A stretch of DNA of 64,000 bases from Helianthus annuus (Eukaryota; Streptophyta; Magnoliopsida; Asterales; Asteraceae): contig NC_035433.2 of the NCBI RefSeq assembly GCF_002127325.2, forward strand, positions 12,806,111-12,870,110, written 5' to 3'. The translations under genes were made by a program, and so were the position numbers. The notes below the pieces were generated by a model, which had not been told where the DNA came from, did not search any database, and saw only the letters and a list, made by a program, of their open reading frames with translations. Below, piece by piece: positions 45,601 to 58,073 of the stretch (the first letter of the stretch is position 1; every line of letters begins with the position of its first letter).

Positions 45601-47970
45601 TGTAACATTTGTGCTCGAAATCATTATGAACAGTTCAGTTATCAATAAAATAATGTTATTTGATCCCAATGTTTGTTTGGTTGTGTTTTACATTTTTCAT
45701 GTTTTGACTTTTGTTCAATTTTAAACTCTACATCGCTTTCTGGAGAATTATACGCAAACTGGTGCGTAAACGTACTCAGTTTAATGCGACAAATACTCCG
45801 GAACATCAACATATACTCAAAATACCTTAAATAACCTTTACATAACTTAGAAATAAGTTTTGAAGGCTTTGGTATGGCAAAAACAAGTTAATTCGCTTAC
45901 AGGGACTAAACTTGACAAACTGTGAAAGTATGCCAATTTGAACTGTAACAAACATTCCGGAACATGTCCATAAGTTAAACATACCATAAAAATCCTTTAC
46001 ATAGCTTAGAAATAGGCTTTGAGGGGTTTGGTATGCTAGAGCAAACTTTTGGATCATTCAGGGGCTAAAAGTGTCAAAAAGTGCACAAGTTTGCACTTTC
46101 GCGCATAACTTACGTTCTGAATACATCCGACATCCAAAAATTTATGTAAGCATCCTTATATTATGCCTTAGTGTGTGGCATGAGAAAAATCCATTCGTCG
46201 CGCAATTTGGATCATTTTTCGCGCTTATGCGCATTCCGTCGTAATTAAGCGAACATCGCGATCGTACGACCAAACGAAGCAACACCCGGCATATTTTTGA
46301 GCATGTTTCATGTCCACAATGTTTAGGAATCATTTTAGGGCCTAAAAGTTGGCTTTACGGGCCTTAGAAGTGTCGGAAATGGCTTAAATATGCAACAGGG
46401 ACTAAAACTGTCACTTCTGAAAAGTTGTGCTGACCAGACATGGCCAGGCGGCCCGCCTGGGTTTTGCCTGTCTGCTGACGCGGGCCGCGTGAGCCCTGCA
46501 GATGCAGAAACTCGTTTTTTTGATCATTTTGGCCTTTCAAACACTCCAAAGGGCAATGCCCTTTCACAATCTCTGGGGTTAGGGTCATTATAAGCCACCA
46601 CAACATCTTGACAAGTGTACGCATGAGATCGTGGCACGAAATTCAAGAAACGATCCTAACGGTTTTGCTTTTCCTATAAATACCCCCCCCCATTTGTATT
46701 AAAACCCACAAAACTGATCAAAGAGCTCTAAGTTGATGCCATTGCTTCATACCTGAGCTCCTGGATCAAGTTTAGCTTACGGGGACCCTTCGTAAGTGTT
46801 CTTTCGTTCTATTAATCGCTTTCTTGTGCTTAAGTCAAACCTTGTTTGACTTTCTACGTTGACCAGCTTATGGTCAACACGAAGTTCGTTGGAACTTCAT
46901 AACGTGAGCGTGATCACGATGGTTATAGTCCATAACGACTATACCTACTGATTACCACGTTATCAAGGCTCAGTGACGAGTCGTAGTTTCGGCCAAAATG
47001 CGCATTCTTGCGTGTTTTGTAACCAAACTACTTGTGGTATCAAAACCGTTTGTTTTGATACCAAACCTGTTTTCTAAACTTAGTTAAGCATGCTCTAACA
47101 TGCTTAGCTCGTCACTTTTAGTTTAGTGCATATATAGGGTCGTAAGGTAAGCGATCTAAACAATCGCTTATACTTTCGAACCCGACCCATTTGGTCGATC
47201 ATTAGGATCCGACCAAACACATTAGGTGACCATAGCTGTAACCTTCCGAGGTTATACCTTATGGTCACGATGTTAGGCGTTCCAAACGCGTTCTACGCGA
47301 ATGACGCGTTAAGGTAACATAAGCTACCTAAACGGGTCGTAATGGGTCGTAAGCACTTAGGTTAGGTTTCATTTTAGTATGTAGGCTTTGTTAAACCATA
47401 TTACACGAGTCTCCATACTCGTTTGGTTTACGAACCCGCATACTATCCGATCCTCCGATTTAGATCCGGTATATTAACGTAGTTACCTATATTAGGTGCC
47501 GTTTGATATCTGTGATCTCTAGCATTATTTGGTTGTTATACAAGAACTACAAAGCAATCTCAGGTGAGTACATTGAACCCCGCATTTACTGTTTTCCAAA
47601 CTGTTTTGGGGTGAAACACATGTGCCTACTTGTTACTTTCATGCTTTCCCTGTTTTCACATCATATACCTGCTATGTTCGTTAGTACATTATAGTACATG
47701 TTTTCATTACATTTCATTCTATGTATGCCCATTGTGTGCGTACTTAGTACATTGCTTTACATTACATTACATTCCATGCTATGTGTGCCCATTGTGTGCG
47801 TACTTAGTACATTGTTTCACATTGCATTTCATGCTATTTATGCCCATTGTGTGCATACTTAGTACAATTGTTTACATCACATGCCTTCATTTTGGTATAA
47901 CATTTGGTTTGTTTAACATGGAACAATACATTCATTAACATTAGCTACGTCGTTTGTTAGATGATCATCA
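45601..47970 (+). mobile_element. A-like LTR fragment ending at the duplication junction
   Basis: Starts TGTAACATTTGTGCTCG and follows the A LTR with moderate divergence: TATA at 46675-46682, paired GCGGCCCGC/GCGGGCCGC words near 46450-46490, hairpin array about 46860-47330, donor CTCAG|GTGAGT at 47563/47564, and three 55-65-bp repeats at about 47710-47875. It is truncated at 47970 before the acceptor and LTR end. Confidence 0.85.
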
Positions 47971-49163
47971 AATTAAACATAGATGATCATTCAAGTCATC
48001 ATTCTTACCAAAACAAATGGGTTTCACCTCTAATCATCAAATTCGCCAAAACCATGTATAATATTGGTTCTATATCATGATATTAACACATACTCATACT
48101 CAATTTCATCCAAATTCACGGATTAAAACATAACCCACTTCGTGGAAGATCACCAATCTAGTATTTAAGACATACCTTGTGATCCCCTTGTGATGGTGAT
48201 CATTAACCCATGTTCATTAGCCTTGATTCATCCTTCAATTTGAAGCTTTTTGAAGAACTAGGGTTTGGCTCCTTTGGAGCCCTCCTGATCATTCCAGAAC
48301 ACACGAAATGTGTGTGTTTTTGTGTGTGTGTTTTGTCAATTAAAACATAACTTTCCCCTTATTCATCTTTGGTCCCTCAAGTTTGTTCCTTTGTTTGTTT
48401 TGCTAAACATTTGACTAGGTATAATAGCCTAGTTATTACATTCCATTTTATCAAACATGGGGTCACACTAACAAATTTAGTAATTCGAGTTTTGGGGTTT
48501 TACACTTTCAGATTCACTTTATTACGCTTTCATTTGATTTCAAACACGGTGAATTTGTTTGATCACCGCTATTACTGAATTATTTAAATCATTACGACAC
48601 CTTGTGGTGTCAGTACAAACTTGTAGCTTGGGCTAATCATGATTGAGCGTTTCATGCAAAACACCAGTGATACTTGTTCGATCACCCCTATTATTGAATT
48701 GTTTCATTCATTGCGACATCTTGTGGCGTCGGTATAACTTGCAGCTTGTGCTGATCACGATCAAGCGTTTCATGCAAACTAGTACATTTGAGATTGTTGA
48801 ATCTAAGATCATCCAATGGATGTTATCGCTTCTAGAACTCATTTACTTATTGTGAACGTTCATATAGAATTCGATTGGTCGAAGTTCCTGTTCATTGTTG
48901 GATCCCTGTTAACATAGTCACATTAGTGACTGTACCTATACGTCTTGTTTCCTTTGACATCAATTTCTGAAACACATCTCTTTTAAACCGTTGGGTTCTT
49001 ATTGTTGAGGAATGTCATTAAATTCACATGATTCGAATAAGTCTTGTTTCGATTACGCGGTCATTCACCTTGTTATTATTCGAACTTACCTGCGAAAAAC
49101 ACAATTCTGAGGAAGTAACATTGTCTAAATTTCGAGGACGAAATTTCTGTAACAGGGGGAGAA
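47971..49163 (+). other. Element C interior 3' part and PPT (copy 2)
   Basis: Matches 13811-15003, including the PPT at 49154-49163. Confidence 0.8.
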
Positions 49164-49327
49164 TGTGACAACCGGTGATTTACAGCTCTTAATTACGTGA
49201 TTAACAAGCGATTAACGCGACAATAAATAATGTTTACGACGTAAATTAACTTAATTAGGCCTTTGGAGTGCCTAGGAACGTCTATCCGACTTTACAGTGC
49301 GCGAACGGTGATTGCGGAGAAGCATGC
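49164..49327 (+). mobile_element. Element C 3' LTR, first segment (copy 2)
   Basis: Matches 15004-15167 and ends in CATGC (49323-49327), the left target duplication of B2. Confidence 0.85.
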
Positions 49328-52300
49328 TGTCACACCCCGGCCGCGTAAAAACAACGAAACCGCGGCGGAAACGCCGGGGAGTGAGGTGACAGAATTATTG
49401 TTTCAACAACCATGGCAAAATTAAGTTATGTATTATTGAATAAAAAGTTTACATTGTCTTCCAGTTCAAACTAAATAACATAATAACTGTCTTTTAAGTC
49501 ACTAAGGCCCGAGTCCGCCTAAGTGAAGCACACACATCACCCATTAGCACCTGAAACACATGTAAAAATAGGTATGTCAGCATAAAAATGCCTGTGAGAT
49601 ACATAGGTTTTGTTTATGCAGATTCATGACTTGTATTTGAAAGAAGTGTTTAATAAAATGTAGGCATGAACCTTGTAAAATGTTTTCCTTTGTAAAACAA
49701 TGTGAAAATCGATGAAAATCAAATGATGATGAAATGATAATGCATGGTTAAATGAATAACCAAGTGAAAATAAATTTGGATAAAATGTGTACTTTGTAAA
49801 ACAATGTCATGTTTTTGTAAAAATGTTTCATGTCTTGTCCAAGTGATTTAGATAACGCAACAATGTATGATATGATAAAAGCACTTATATATAGGAAGTA
49901 CCAGCGGCGTATCCACCATGCTTTTATCATATAACACATAGCCCCGTTACATAAGTCACTGATCAGTAACCAACCAAAATGTAATGTTAAATGTCAAAAT
50001 GCTCATGTGAAAACCATGTTAATATCATATGTAGTATGTATCATGTATAACCAATGAAATGCATAGCAAGTAGGAATTCGTCTACTTAACTATGTAATGA
50101 TGTCAAATGTGAAAACAAATGTCATGTATGGTGAATAACTAGAAGTTATTCAACCCCATAGTAAAAATGTACATAACAATGTTTTTTTTTAATAAACCTA
50201 AGTTTAAATCAAATGTTATGTTTTGCAGAAAAACAATGCTTTATGATTACAAACATTTATGCAGTAATGTTAATCGCATACATTCAAGCCTTGCGACTGT
50301 GGCGACAAACCCTTAAACGAATTAAAGGTTTATCTAAAGTTATGTAGTCGGATTCTGTCATTCCCAACTTCCAAACAAACCTAGGAAGTCGGAAACGGGA
50401 GTTGTCAATTCCTATGGTACCATTACATAAGTCCGAGCGGCGTGATCAATGTTAATGAATGTATTATTGTCCCGATTAAACACACCAAATGTCATAACCA
50501 ACGTAGCATGCGAAAACCATGTACTAGGAATGCTAAGTAAACATGCCTAGTAGAAATTTTCATGTAAAACAATGTGCTAGCATGCTTAACATACATAGCA
50601 AAACATAGTGAAAGCATGTACTAAATATGTACTAGGTGAAACTAGCATGTTTATGTCATAAAAGCATGAAATGCACAAAAGTAACACGTATGTACATGTG
50701 TATCACCCCAAAGTATTTGAAAACGGTAAAAGAGGGGAACTATGTACTCACTTGGGATTGCTAATTAGTCTTGAGAATAAGACCAATTTAAGCTCCAAGT
50801 ATCACAGAATCAACCGGCACCTAGTATAGGTAACTATGTTAATAAATCGGCTCCTAAATCGGGAGATAGGATAGAATGAGGTTCTATAAATCAAATGAGT
50901 AATTGAACTCATATGGTATGATTTAATAGTCCCAACATTCTGATTGGAAAGCCTACCTAAGTGCTTTTGACCCGTTTCGACACATTATGGTAACATAAGC
51001 TACCATAAGGTGTCGTTAGCGTAAAACTATGTTCGGATGGTTAACTATGTGCCATGCCAAGTCTTACATGCCCAATTATCCCTAAACATGTTACTAAATC
51101 AGATTATATGTAAAAATTATGTTCACATAGTCAAAATACGGATTTATACTTCAAAAGGATATTTTGGTCATTTCCTATGGGCATACAAGCTAACAAGCAT
51201 ATGACTAACCAAATCCTATGTGATCATAAGGTATAACCTCTGAGGTTATTCCCTATGCAACTATGATCACTAACTAAGCTTGGTCGGATCCTAAAGATCG
51301 ACCAAACGGGTTGGGTTCGGAAGTCTAAGCGGTTGTTTAGACCGCTTAACTTACGACCCTAAACAAGCACTAAACTAATAGTGTCGAGTTAAATATGTCA
51401 AAACATGTTTAACCTACTGATTTGGTATCAAAACAAAGTGTTTTGATACCCTAAAGTAGTTCCGAGGCAAAATGCGTGCTAAAACGCATTTTGACCGGAA
51501 CTTTGACTCGACACTACAACCAGCTAACGTGGTAATCAGCGGTTATAATCACGAAGGATTATAACTATCGTGATTACAATCACGTTTCAAAGTTCAATTG
51601 AACTTTGACTTGACCAATTGATGGTCAAAACCAAAAGTCAAACTGTTGGCCAAACGTTTGACTTTCTGCACTACATAAGGAAAAAGCAAATAAAAGAATG
51701 AAAGAAGGCTCACAATAGTCCTTGCTATCTTTTCTACAAAGAAGACAAGTCCCAAATCACTTGAGAATGCTCCCAAAGCAGATGTGAAGGAGAGAAAGAA
51801 GGAATGAGCAAGGAATGAAGTGAATTGGATGGCTATTTATAGTTGTTGTGAAGTAACAAGATCACCACAAGTGGTTTGTTTAGCCATTAAGCAAGAAATC
51901 ATGGCTATCCATTTGTTACAAGCTGATTAGAAGCCTTGGTGAACACTTAAACTTGCTCAACATTCCAAGAAATTGCACAATCAGCCCCTGAAGTTGCAAC
52001 AGATTGCTAAATTTCAACTTTCTGGAATTGGGCATGCTGACGCGGCCCGCGTAAGATAAGGGAGAGGGCTTACGCGGCCCGCCTGGGCTCCCCAGATCAG
52101 CAAAAGTTTGAAAAATGGCAGTTTAGGTCCCTGCATGCATTTCGAGTCCATTTCAGGCCTTTTTGACCCCCGTTAAGCCATTTTCAAGGCTCTACAAGGT
52201 CAATATAGTTTAGAGGACTCAAAATATGCTTGGAACATTCTCGGATGTCGGCTTGTTTGATCGTACGGTCGCGTTGTTCGTTAAATTACGACGAAACTCA

Positions 52301-52939
52301 AACGGACATGTGTACGATCCAAAATGCGCGACGAATGGCGTTTTTGCGTCCGAATCACTAAAATAAAAATATTTTAGCGTGTACAAAAATTTTGGATGTC
52401 CAGATGTGGCCAGAACGTAAGATATGCGCGAAAATGCAAACTTACGCCATTTTTGACATTTTTAGTCCCTGTAAGATCATGTAAGCATGTTTTCGCACAC
52501 CGAACCTATCAAAGCTTATTTCTAAGCCATGTTTAGGTTATATATGGTATGTTTAACTTATGATCAAGTTCCGGACTATAAGTTGCCTTACGAAACGGCA
52601 GACTTTTGCAAGTTGACGCAATTAGTCCCTGAGAGCGAATAAACTTGTTTTTGCCATACCAAAGCCTTCAAAACTTATTTCTAAGTTATGTAAAGGTTAT
52701 TTAAGGTATGTTAAGTTTATGATGATGTCCTGGAGTGTTTTTCGCATTATACTGATCGTGTTTACGCATCAGTTTGCGTATAACTCTCCAGAAAGCGATA
52801 TAGAGTTCAAAATCGATCAAAAATCAACATGGGCACAAAACCAAACATAAATGACAAACATTGGGATCAAAACACATTGTTTTATTAATATTGTATTGTT
52901 CAGAGTTTGTATAATGATATCACAAGCACAGATGTCACA
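49328..52939 (-). mobile_element. B2 3' LTR
   Basis: TATA at 51834-51841, conserved stem-loop 49870-49932, and hairpin array about 50980-51632. Here the TAAGCGGT/ACCGCTTA hairpin (51326-51348) is perfect, unlike in B1. Confidence 0.92.
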
Positions 52940-52973
52940 GTCTCCCCTACTTCAGGAAATTTCGTTCCGAAAT

Positions 52974-55900
52974 TTATTTAGAGGAAACTTGTGAGAATAG
53001 TTGCGGATATTTCGCTTTCATCTGATCTTCACGTTCCCAAGTAAATTCTGGGCCACGTTTAGATTCCCAGTGAACTTTGACCAAATTAATCCGCTTGCCC
53101 TTCAACTGCTTAAATGAATGGTCCACTATTTCCACAGGTTTCTCAACAAAATGCATCGTGTTATCAACACGAATTTCATCAAGTGGTATGTGGAGGCTCT
53201 CATCAGCTAAACACTTTCTGAGATTGGACACGTGGAATGTTGGATGAACATTTCCAAGTTCAGGAGGTAGCTCAAGTCTGTAGGCTACTTTTCCGACTCT
53301 TTCAACGATCTTAAATGGTCCAACATAACGAGGTGCAAGTTTTCCTTTCTTCCCAAATCTAATCACACCTTTCCAAGGGGATACCTTGAGTAGGACGTGA
53401 TCACCAAATTGAAATTCTAAGGGCTTGCGTCGTCGATCCGCGTAACTCTTTTGACGGCTTCTAGCTGTCTGAAGGTTATCACGAATCTTCTTGACCTTAT
53501 CTGTAGTCTCTAGAATGAGTTCAGGTCCAGTAAGCTGAGCTTCACCTATCTCATTCCAGCAGACCGGTGAACGACATTTTCGACCGTATAAAGCTTTGAA
53601 AGGAGCCATATTGATGCTAGAGTGATAACTATTGTTGTAAAAGAATTCGATCAATGGTAGATGCGAATCCCAACTACCACCAAAGTCAATCACACACGCT
53701 CTAAGCATATCCTCCAGTGTCTGGATTGTTCTTTCAGATTGACCATCTGTCTGCGGATGGTACACTGAGCTCAAATGAAGTTGAGTACCCATGGCAGATT
53801 GCATGGTTCTCCAAAAGCGAGACGAGAATCGAGCATCTCTAGCAGATATAATGTTCAGAGGAACACCATGTCGTGATACAATCTCATCAACATAGATTTT
53901 GGCCAACTTGTCAGCAGATAGATCCTCACGGATCGGCAAGAAATGTGCTGACTTTGTTAGACGATCAACAACAACCCAAATGGCGTCATGACCCTTTTTA
54001 GTACGCGGTAACTTGGTAATGAGATCCATGGAAATGTTTTCCCATTTCCAAACCAGAATCTCTGGTTGCTCCAATAATCCAGAAGGATGTTGGTGTTCTG
54101 CCTTAACCTTAAGACAAGAAAGGCATTTTGAAACGTATAAGGCAATGTCTTTCTTCATACCCGGCCACCAGTACTGGGTTCGAAGATCCTTATACATTTT
54201 GTCTGCACCAGGATGAATAGAATAACGAGACTTATGAGCTTCATCCATTAGCAAGGTGCGAAGATTGTCTATACTTGGGACCCACAAACGGCCCATGTAA
54301 TAGAAAATCCCAAAATCTCTCATTTCAAGCTCAGGATTAGTATGACACGGTAACTCTTTACCCATCAAGTCTTGTGTAACACAAGTATGTTGAGCCTGAA
54401 TAATGCGAGTTTGAAGGTCAGATCGAACCTGAACACAATGAAGCTTGACATGTTCCTTACGACTTAATGCATCAGCCACGACATTCGCCTTACCAGGATG
54501 GTAGCAAATTTCGCAATCGTAGTCATTTAGGAGTTCAACCCAACGCCGTTGCCTCATGTTTAGTTCTTTCTGATTAAAGATATGCTGGAGACTTTTGTGG
54601 TCAGTGAAAACTACACACTTTGTACCGTAAAGGTAGTGTCTCCAGATTTTGAGAGCAAAGACTACTGCACCTAGCTCAAGATCATGAGTGGTGTAGTTCT
54701 TCTCGTGCACTTTCAGCTGTCTTGATGCATAGGCTATAACTTTGTTTCTTTGCATAAGAACGCAGCCAAGGCCTAAATTGGATGCATCACAGTACACAAC
54801 AAAATCATCGTTACCCTCGGGCAAAGATAAAATAGGTGCATCGCAGAGTTTCTGTTTCAGGGTCTGAAAAGCTTCTTCCTGTTTGGATCCCCACTCAAAA
54901 GGTTTGCTTTTCTGAGTTAAAGCAGTGAGAGGAACCGCAATCTTGGAGAAGTTTTCTATGAAACGGCAGTAATAACCCGCTAGACCAAGAAATGAACGAA
55001 CCTCGGTAGGAGTAGTAATAGTATCCCAATCCTTAATCGCACTGATTTTGGCGGGATCTACATGAATACCTTGTTCGTTGACGATGTGCCCCAAAAATTG
55101 AACTTCCTTAAGCCAGAATTCGCACTTGGAGAATTTGGCGAAAAGCTGTTCTTTCTTTAGGAGCTCCATTGTAAGATGAAGATGCTGTTCATGATCAGCT
55201 CGAGTCTTAGAATAGATCAAAATATCATCAGTAAAGACGATGATGAACTTGTCCAAGTAAGGCTTGCAAACCCTATTCATCAAGTCCATGAAAACAGCAG
55301 GAGCATTTGTTAAACCGAAAGGTATAACTGTAAACTCATAATGACCGTAACGCGTATGAAAAGCTGTCTTGGGAATATCTTCTTCGACAACTCGAAGTTG
55401 ATGATACCCAGAACGAAGGTCAATCTTTGAAAAGCAAGTAGCACCCTGTAGCTGATCAAAGAGATCATCAATGCGAGGTAGGGGATATCGATTCTTGATG
55501 GTAAGCTTGTTAAGCTCACGGTAATCGATACACATTCTGAATGATCCATCTTTCTTTTTCACAAATAGGACAGGAGCGCCCCAAGGGGAAAAGCTTGGAT
55601 GGATGAATCCTTTGTCAGATAGCTCCTGAAGCTGCTTAGATAACTCTTGCATCTCAGACGGTGCAAGGCGATAAGGTGATTTAGCAATGGGATTTGCACC
55701 AGGCACAAGATCAATGCGGAACTCTACTTGGCGTACAGGGGGTAAACCAGATAATTCTTCAGGAAATACCTCTGGATAATCCCGAACAACAGGGATATCT
55801 TGGATAGTCTTACCCTTGCCTTTATCCTTTACAACATGTGCTAAGAAAGCAACATATTTCTTGCGTAGATACTTGCGGGCTTGGGTACAAGACATGAGTT

Positions 55901-56051
55901 TAAGGCTACTAGCAGGCTTCTCCCCATGAATTTCTAAGATCTCACAAGTCGAAAGCGGTACACGAACCAACTTCTCAAAACATACCACCTCAGCATGGTA
56001 CTTTGATAACCAATCCATTCCTACTATAACATCGAAGCTCCCGAGTTGCAT
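52974..56051 (-). CDS. pol: B2 pol polyprotein: RT-RNaseH-integrase-chromodomain (1025 residues)
   Basis: Same frame and length as the B1 pol, with eight residue differences. Two fall at notable places. The RT box reads FTDD instead of FIDD (both catalytic Asp kept), and a conserved Arg in the RT-RNase H connection (YYRRF) is Cys. The integrase middle catalytic residue is Ala, as in B1, so this was present before duplication. Other differences restore more usual residues (HFLPI, SRHGV, VERVGK), so neither copy is uniformly more decayed. It is cut off from gag-PR by the shared one-base insertion (A-run 56071-56075 on the plus strand). Confidence 0.92.
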   Translation of the reverse strand: MQLGSFDVIVGMDWLSKYHAEVVCFEKLVRVPLSTCEILEIHGEKPASSLKLMSCTQARKYLRKKYVAFLAHVVKDKGKGKTIQDIPVVRDYPEVFPEELSGLPPVRQVEFRIDLVPGANPIAKSPYRLAPSEMQELSKQLQELSDKGFIHPSFSPWGAPVLFVKKKDGSFRMCIDYRELNKLTIKNRYPLPRIDDLFDQLQGATCFSKIDLRSGYHQLRVVEEDIPKTAFHTRYGHYEFTVIPFGLTNAPAVFMDLMNRVCKPYLDKFIIVFTDDILIYSKTRADHEQHLHLTMELLKKEQLFAKFSKCEFWLKEVQFLGHIVNEQGIHVDPAKISAIKDWDTITTPTEVRSFLGLAGYYCRFIENFSKIAVPLTALTQKSKPFEWGSKQEEAFQTLKQKLCDAPILSLPEGNDDFVVYCDASNLGLGCVLMQRNKVIAYASRQLKVHEKNYTTHDLELGAVVFALKIWRHYLYGTKCVVFTDHKSLQHIFNQKELNMRQRRWVELLNDYDCEICYHPGKANVVADALSRKEHVKLHCVQVRSDLQTRIIQAQHTCVTQDLMGKELPCHTNPELEMRDFGIFYYMGRLWVPSIDNLRTLLMDEAHKSRYSIHPGADKMYKDLRTQYWWPGMKKDIALYVSKCLSCLKVKAEHQHPSGLLEQPEILVWKWENISMDLITKLPRTKKGHDAIWVVVDRLTKSAHFLPIREDLSADKLAKIYVDEIVSRHGVPLNIISARDARFSSRFWRTMQSAMGTQLHLSSVYHPQTDGQSERTIQTLEDMLRACVIDFGGSWDSHLPLIEFFYNNSYHSSINMAPFKALYGRKCRSPVCWNEIGEAQLTGPELILETTDKVKKIRDNLQTARSRQKSYADRRRKPLEFQFGDHVLLKVSPWKGVIRFGKKGKLAPRYVGPFKIVERVGKVAYRLELPPELGNVHPTFHVSNLRKCLADESLHIPLDEIRVDNTMHFVEKPVEIVDHSFKQLKGKRINLVKVHWESKRGPEFTWEREDQMKAKYPQLFSQVSSK

Positions 56052-56061
56052 CGGTGTGAGG

Positions 56062-57489
56062 TCAATAGGGAAAAAGATGGTTATTGAGATTCAACTGGCA
56101 ATTTCGAAGAACCGAGTCGAGTACAACAGGTTCACCACTAGCTACTTCTACTGTCAAGGGCTTTCCTAGTTTTGTTCTAGTCATCGCAAGCAAAGGCTCA
56201 AATGCTAAGGACACAAAACTCTTATCGGCACCCGAATCAAATAGAACAGAAGTAGGATGGTTGTTAACAAGGAACGTACCGTTCACCACTTCGTTATCTG
56301 CGCGAGCCTCATTTGCATTCAGATTAAAAGCTCTACCACGAGCCGGTGCCTGATTTGCATTTGCCAACCTCGGGCAGTTGTTCCTGTAGTGGGTCAGATC
56401 CCCATAGTTGAAACATGAACCAGGCGGAAAGTGAGGTCGTGCAGGATTCTGGGCAGGGTTTTGTACTGCTGGGTTTTGAGCTGCCTGATTCTGATTAGGA
56501 GCAAAACGACAGGTATTCACAAGATGACCAGATTTGCCACAATTAGTGCAGATACGGCATTGCAACTGTGGCTGGTGGTGGCTATTACATCTATTGCACA
56601 GAGGTGCATTACCAGCATACTGCCTCTTGGCAGCAGGTTGTGCAGCCTAATTCTATGCAGCCTGATTAGGAGCAGGCTGGTTAGTCTGAGTAGTGACAGC
56701 GAAATTCTTGGAAGCCTTACGCTTCCTCGATTTCTTAGAAGACTCAGCAGCCTTCTTGCCCTTATTCTCCTTGGTGCTATCAGACTGTTTCTGCTTCCTA
56801 TCACCCTTCCTATGGAGCTTACCCTTCTTGATTTGGGATTCAGTAAGGGTAGCAGCTAGCTCAATGGCCTGTCGGACGGTAGTAGGGTGACTGCCAGTGA
56901 CAATATCCTGAACAGGATCTGGCAACCCGTCTATGTACCTCTCAATTGCCTTATCCAAAGGCGTGACCATAGTCGGACAGAGCAAGCTTAACTCCTCATA
57001 TATGTCGGTGTAAGCCCGGTGTTCACCACTGACTTGCTTCAAATCATTGAACTCATCTTCTAGTGCCCTCTGCTCATGTCGAGGACAGAATTCTCTCATC
57101 ATGAGAGCCCTGAGTTCCTCCCAAGTCTGACCCAAAGCAACATCTGCACCCCTATCTCTCATTACCCCATTCCACCAGGTAAGAGCCCTCTTCTGGAATA
57201 CACTCGAGGCAAACTTGACCTTACGATTGCTCGGACACTGAACATGGCGAAATGTGCTCTCAAGACTCTCAAACCACTGGAGAAGCCCTGTTGCTCCTTC
57301 AGTACCACTAAACTTGAGTGGTTTAGCCGAGTTAAACTGTTTAAAGTTGCACGGAGCAGGTGCATTAACATTGTTATTGGTGGCTTGGTTTATTTGAGTT
57401 ATGAGACCAGGTAGCATAGCAGCCATCTGCTATGCTATAATAGCTGCCAGTTCGACATCAGGTTGAGGAACGTTACGTCGAGGAGGCAT
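56062..57489 (-). pseudogene. gag: B2 gag and protease, three stops and a 3' frameshift
   Basis: Same structure as B1 gag-PR: start at 57489, TAG at 57430-57432 (codon 20) and the shared TAG near 56647-56649. This copy has one further CAG-to-TAG stop at 56653-56655. The zinc-knuckle segment (CRICTNCGKSGHLVNTC), the degenerate second knuckle and the protease motif LFDSGADKSF are all recognisable before the frame ends at 56062. Confidence 0.9.
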
Positions 57490-58073
57490 TCTAAAAGAGG
57501 AAACATGAGAGAAAACGAGTGAGATGATGTGATGAAAATGAGATAACAATAAAATCGACAAAAAGCAAGGAAGGTGGTCATTTGTTTGTTACCACAAAGC
57601 AAACAAACAACACACAGTGACAGATCAAAGTAAATGAGTCATAATAATGTATCGCGAAGACATGCTCGCCTATAAGTGAACACTCACCCCAAGAGTTCCC
57701 AGGTAAGAGTGACTGGTCCGATACTGCGGATTTGTACGGACACTCTAGCCTTAGACAGAAAACTCAGGGTACATGCATTCACTCTTCCAGTTTGCACGTG
57801 TTCACATTATTTAGACCCAAAACTTTGACGGGATTTTGAAAATTTGGAAGGTACAAGACCAAAAGAAATCATCTAAGGATAGATGATTGATTTCAATATC
57901 ATTTTAGAAATTGTGTTCAAGTTTTGGTAATCACCTAAGGATAGGTGACAGGTATTGTTTTAAAATCTAAACACAAGTAAACTTGTGTTAGGGTCCTAGA
58001 AAGTTATAGTCTAGGTCAAAGCATTGCTAATAACCTAATTCCCTATAACCATTGGCTCTGATACTAACTCTTC

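Larger units (their letters stand above)
13811..47970 (+). repeat. First copy of a 34,160-bp direct tandem duplication
   Basis: Sequence from 13811 (AATTAAACAT...) reappears at 47971 and stays collinear to the window end (30382 aligns with 64000). The offset is 34,160, becoming 34,162 inside B. It drops by 541 after 27.5 kb because this copy carries a local duplication absent from copy 2. The flanks differ to the left of 13811 and 47971, which places the junction at 47970/47971. The identity is very high: the two 1025-residue pol proteins differ at 8 residues. Confidence 0.93.
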
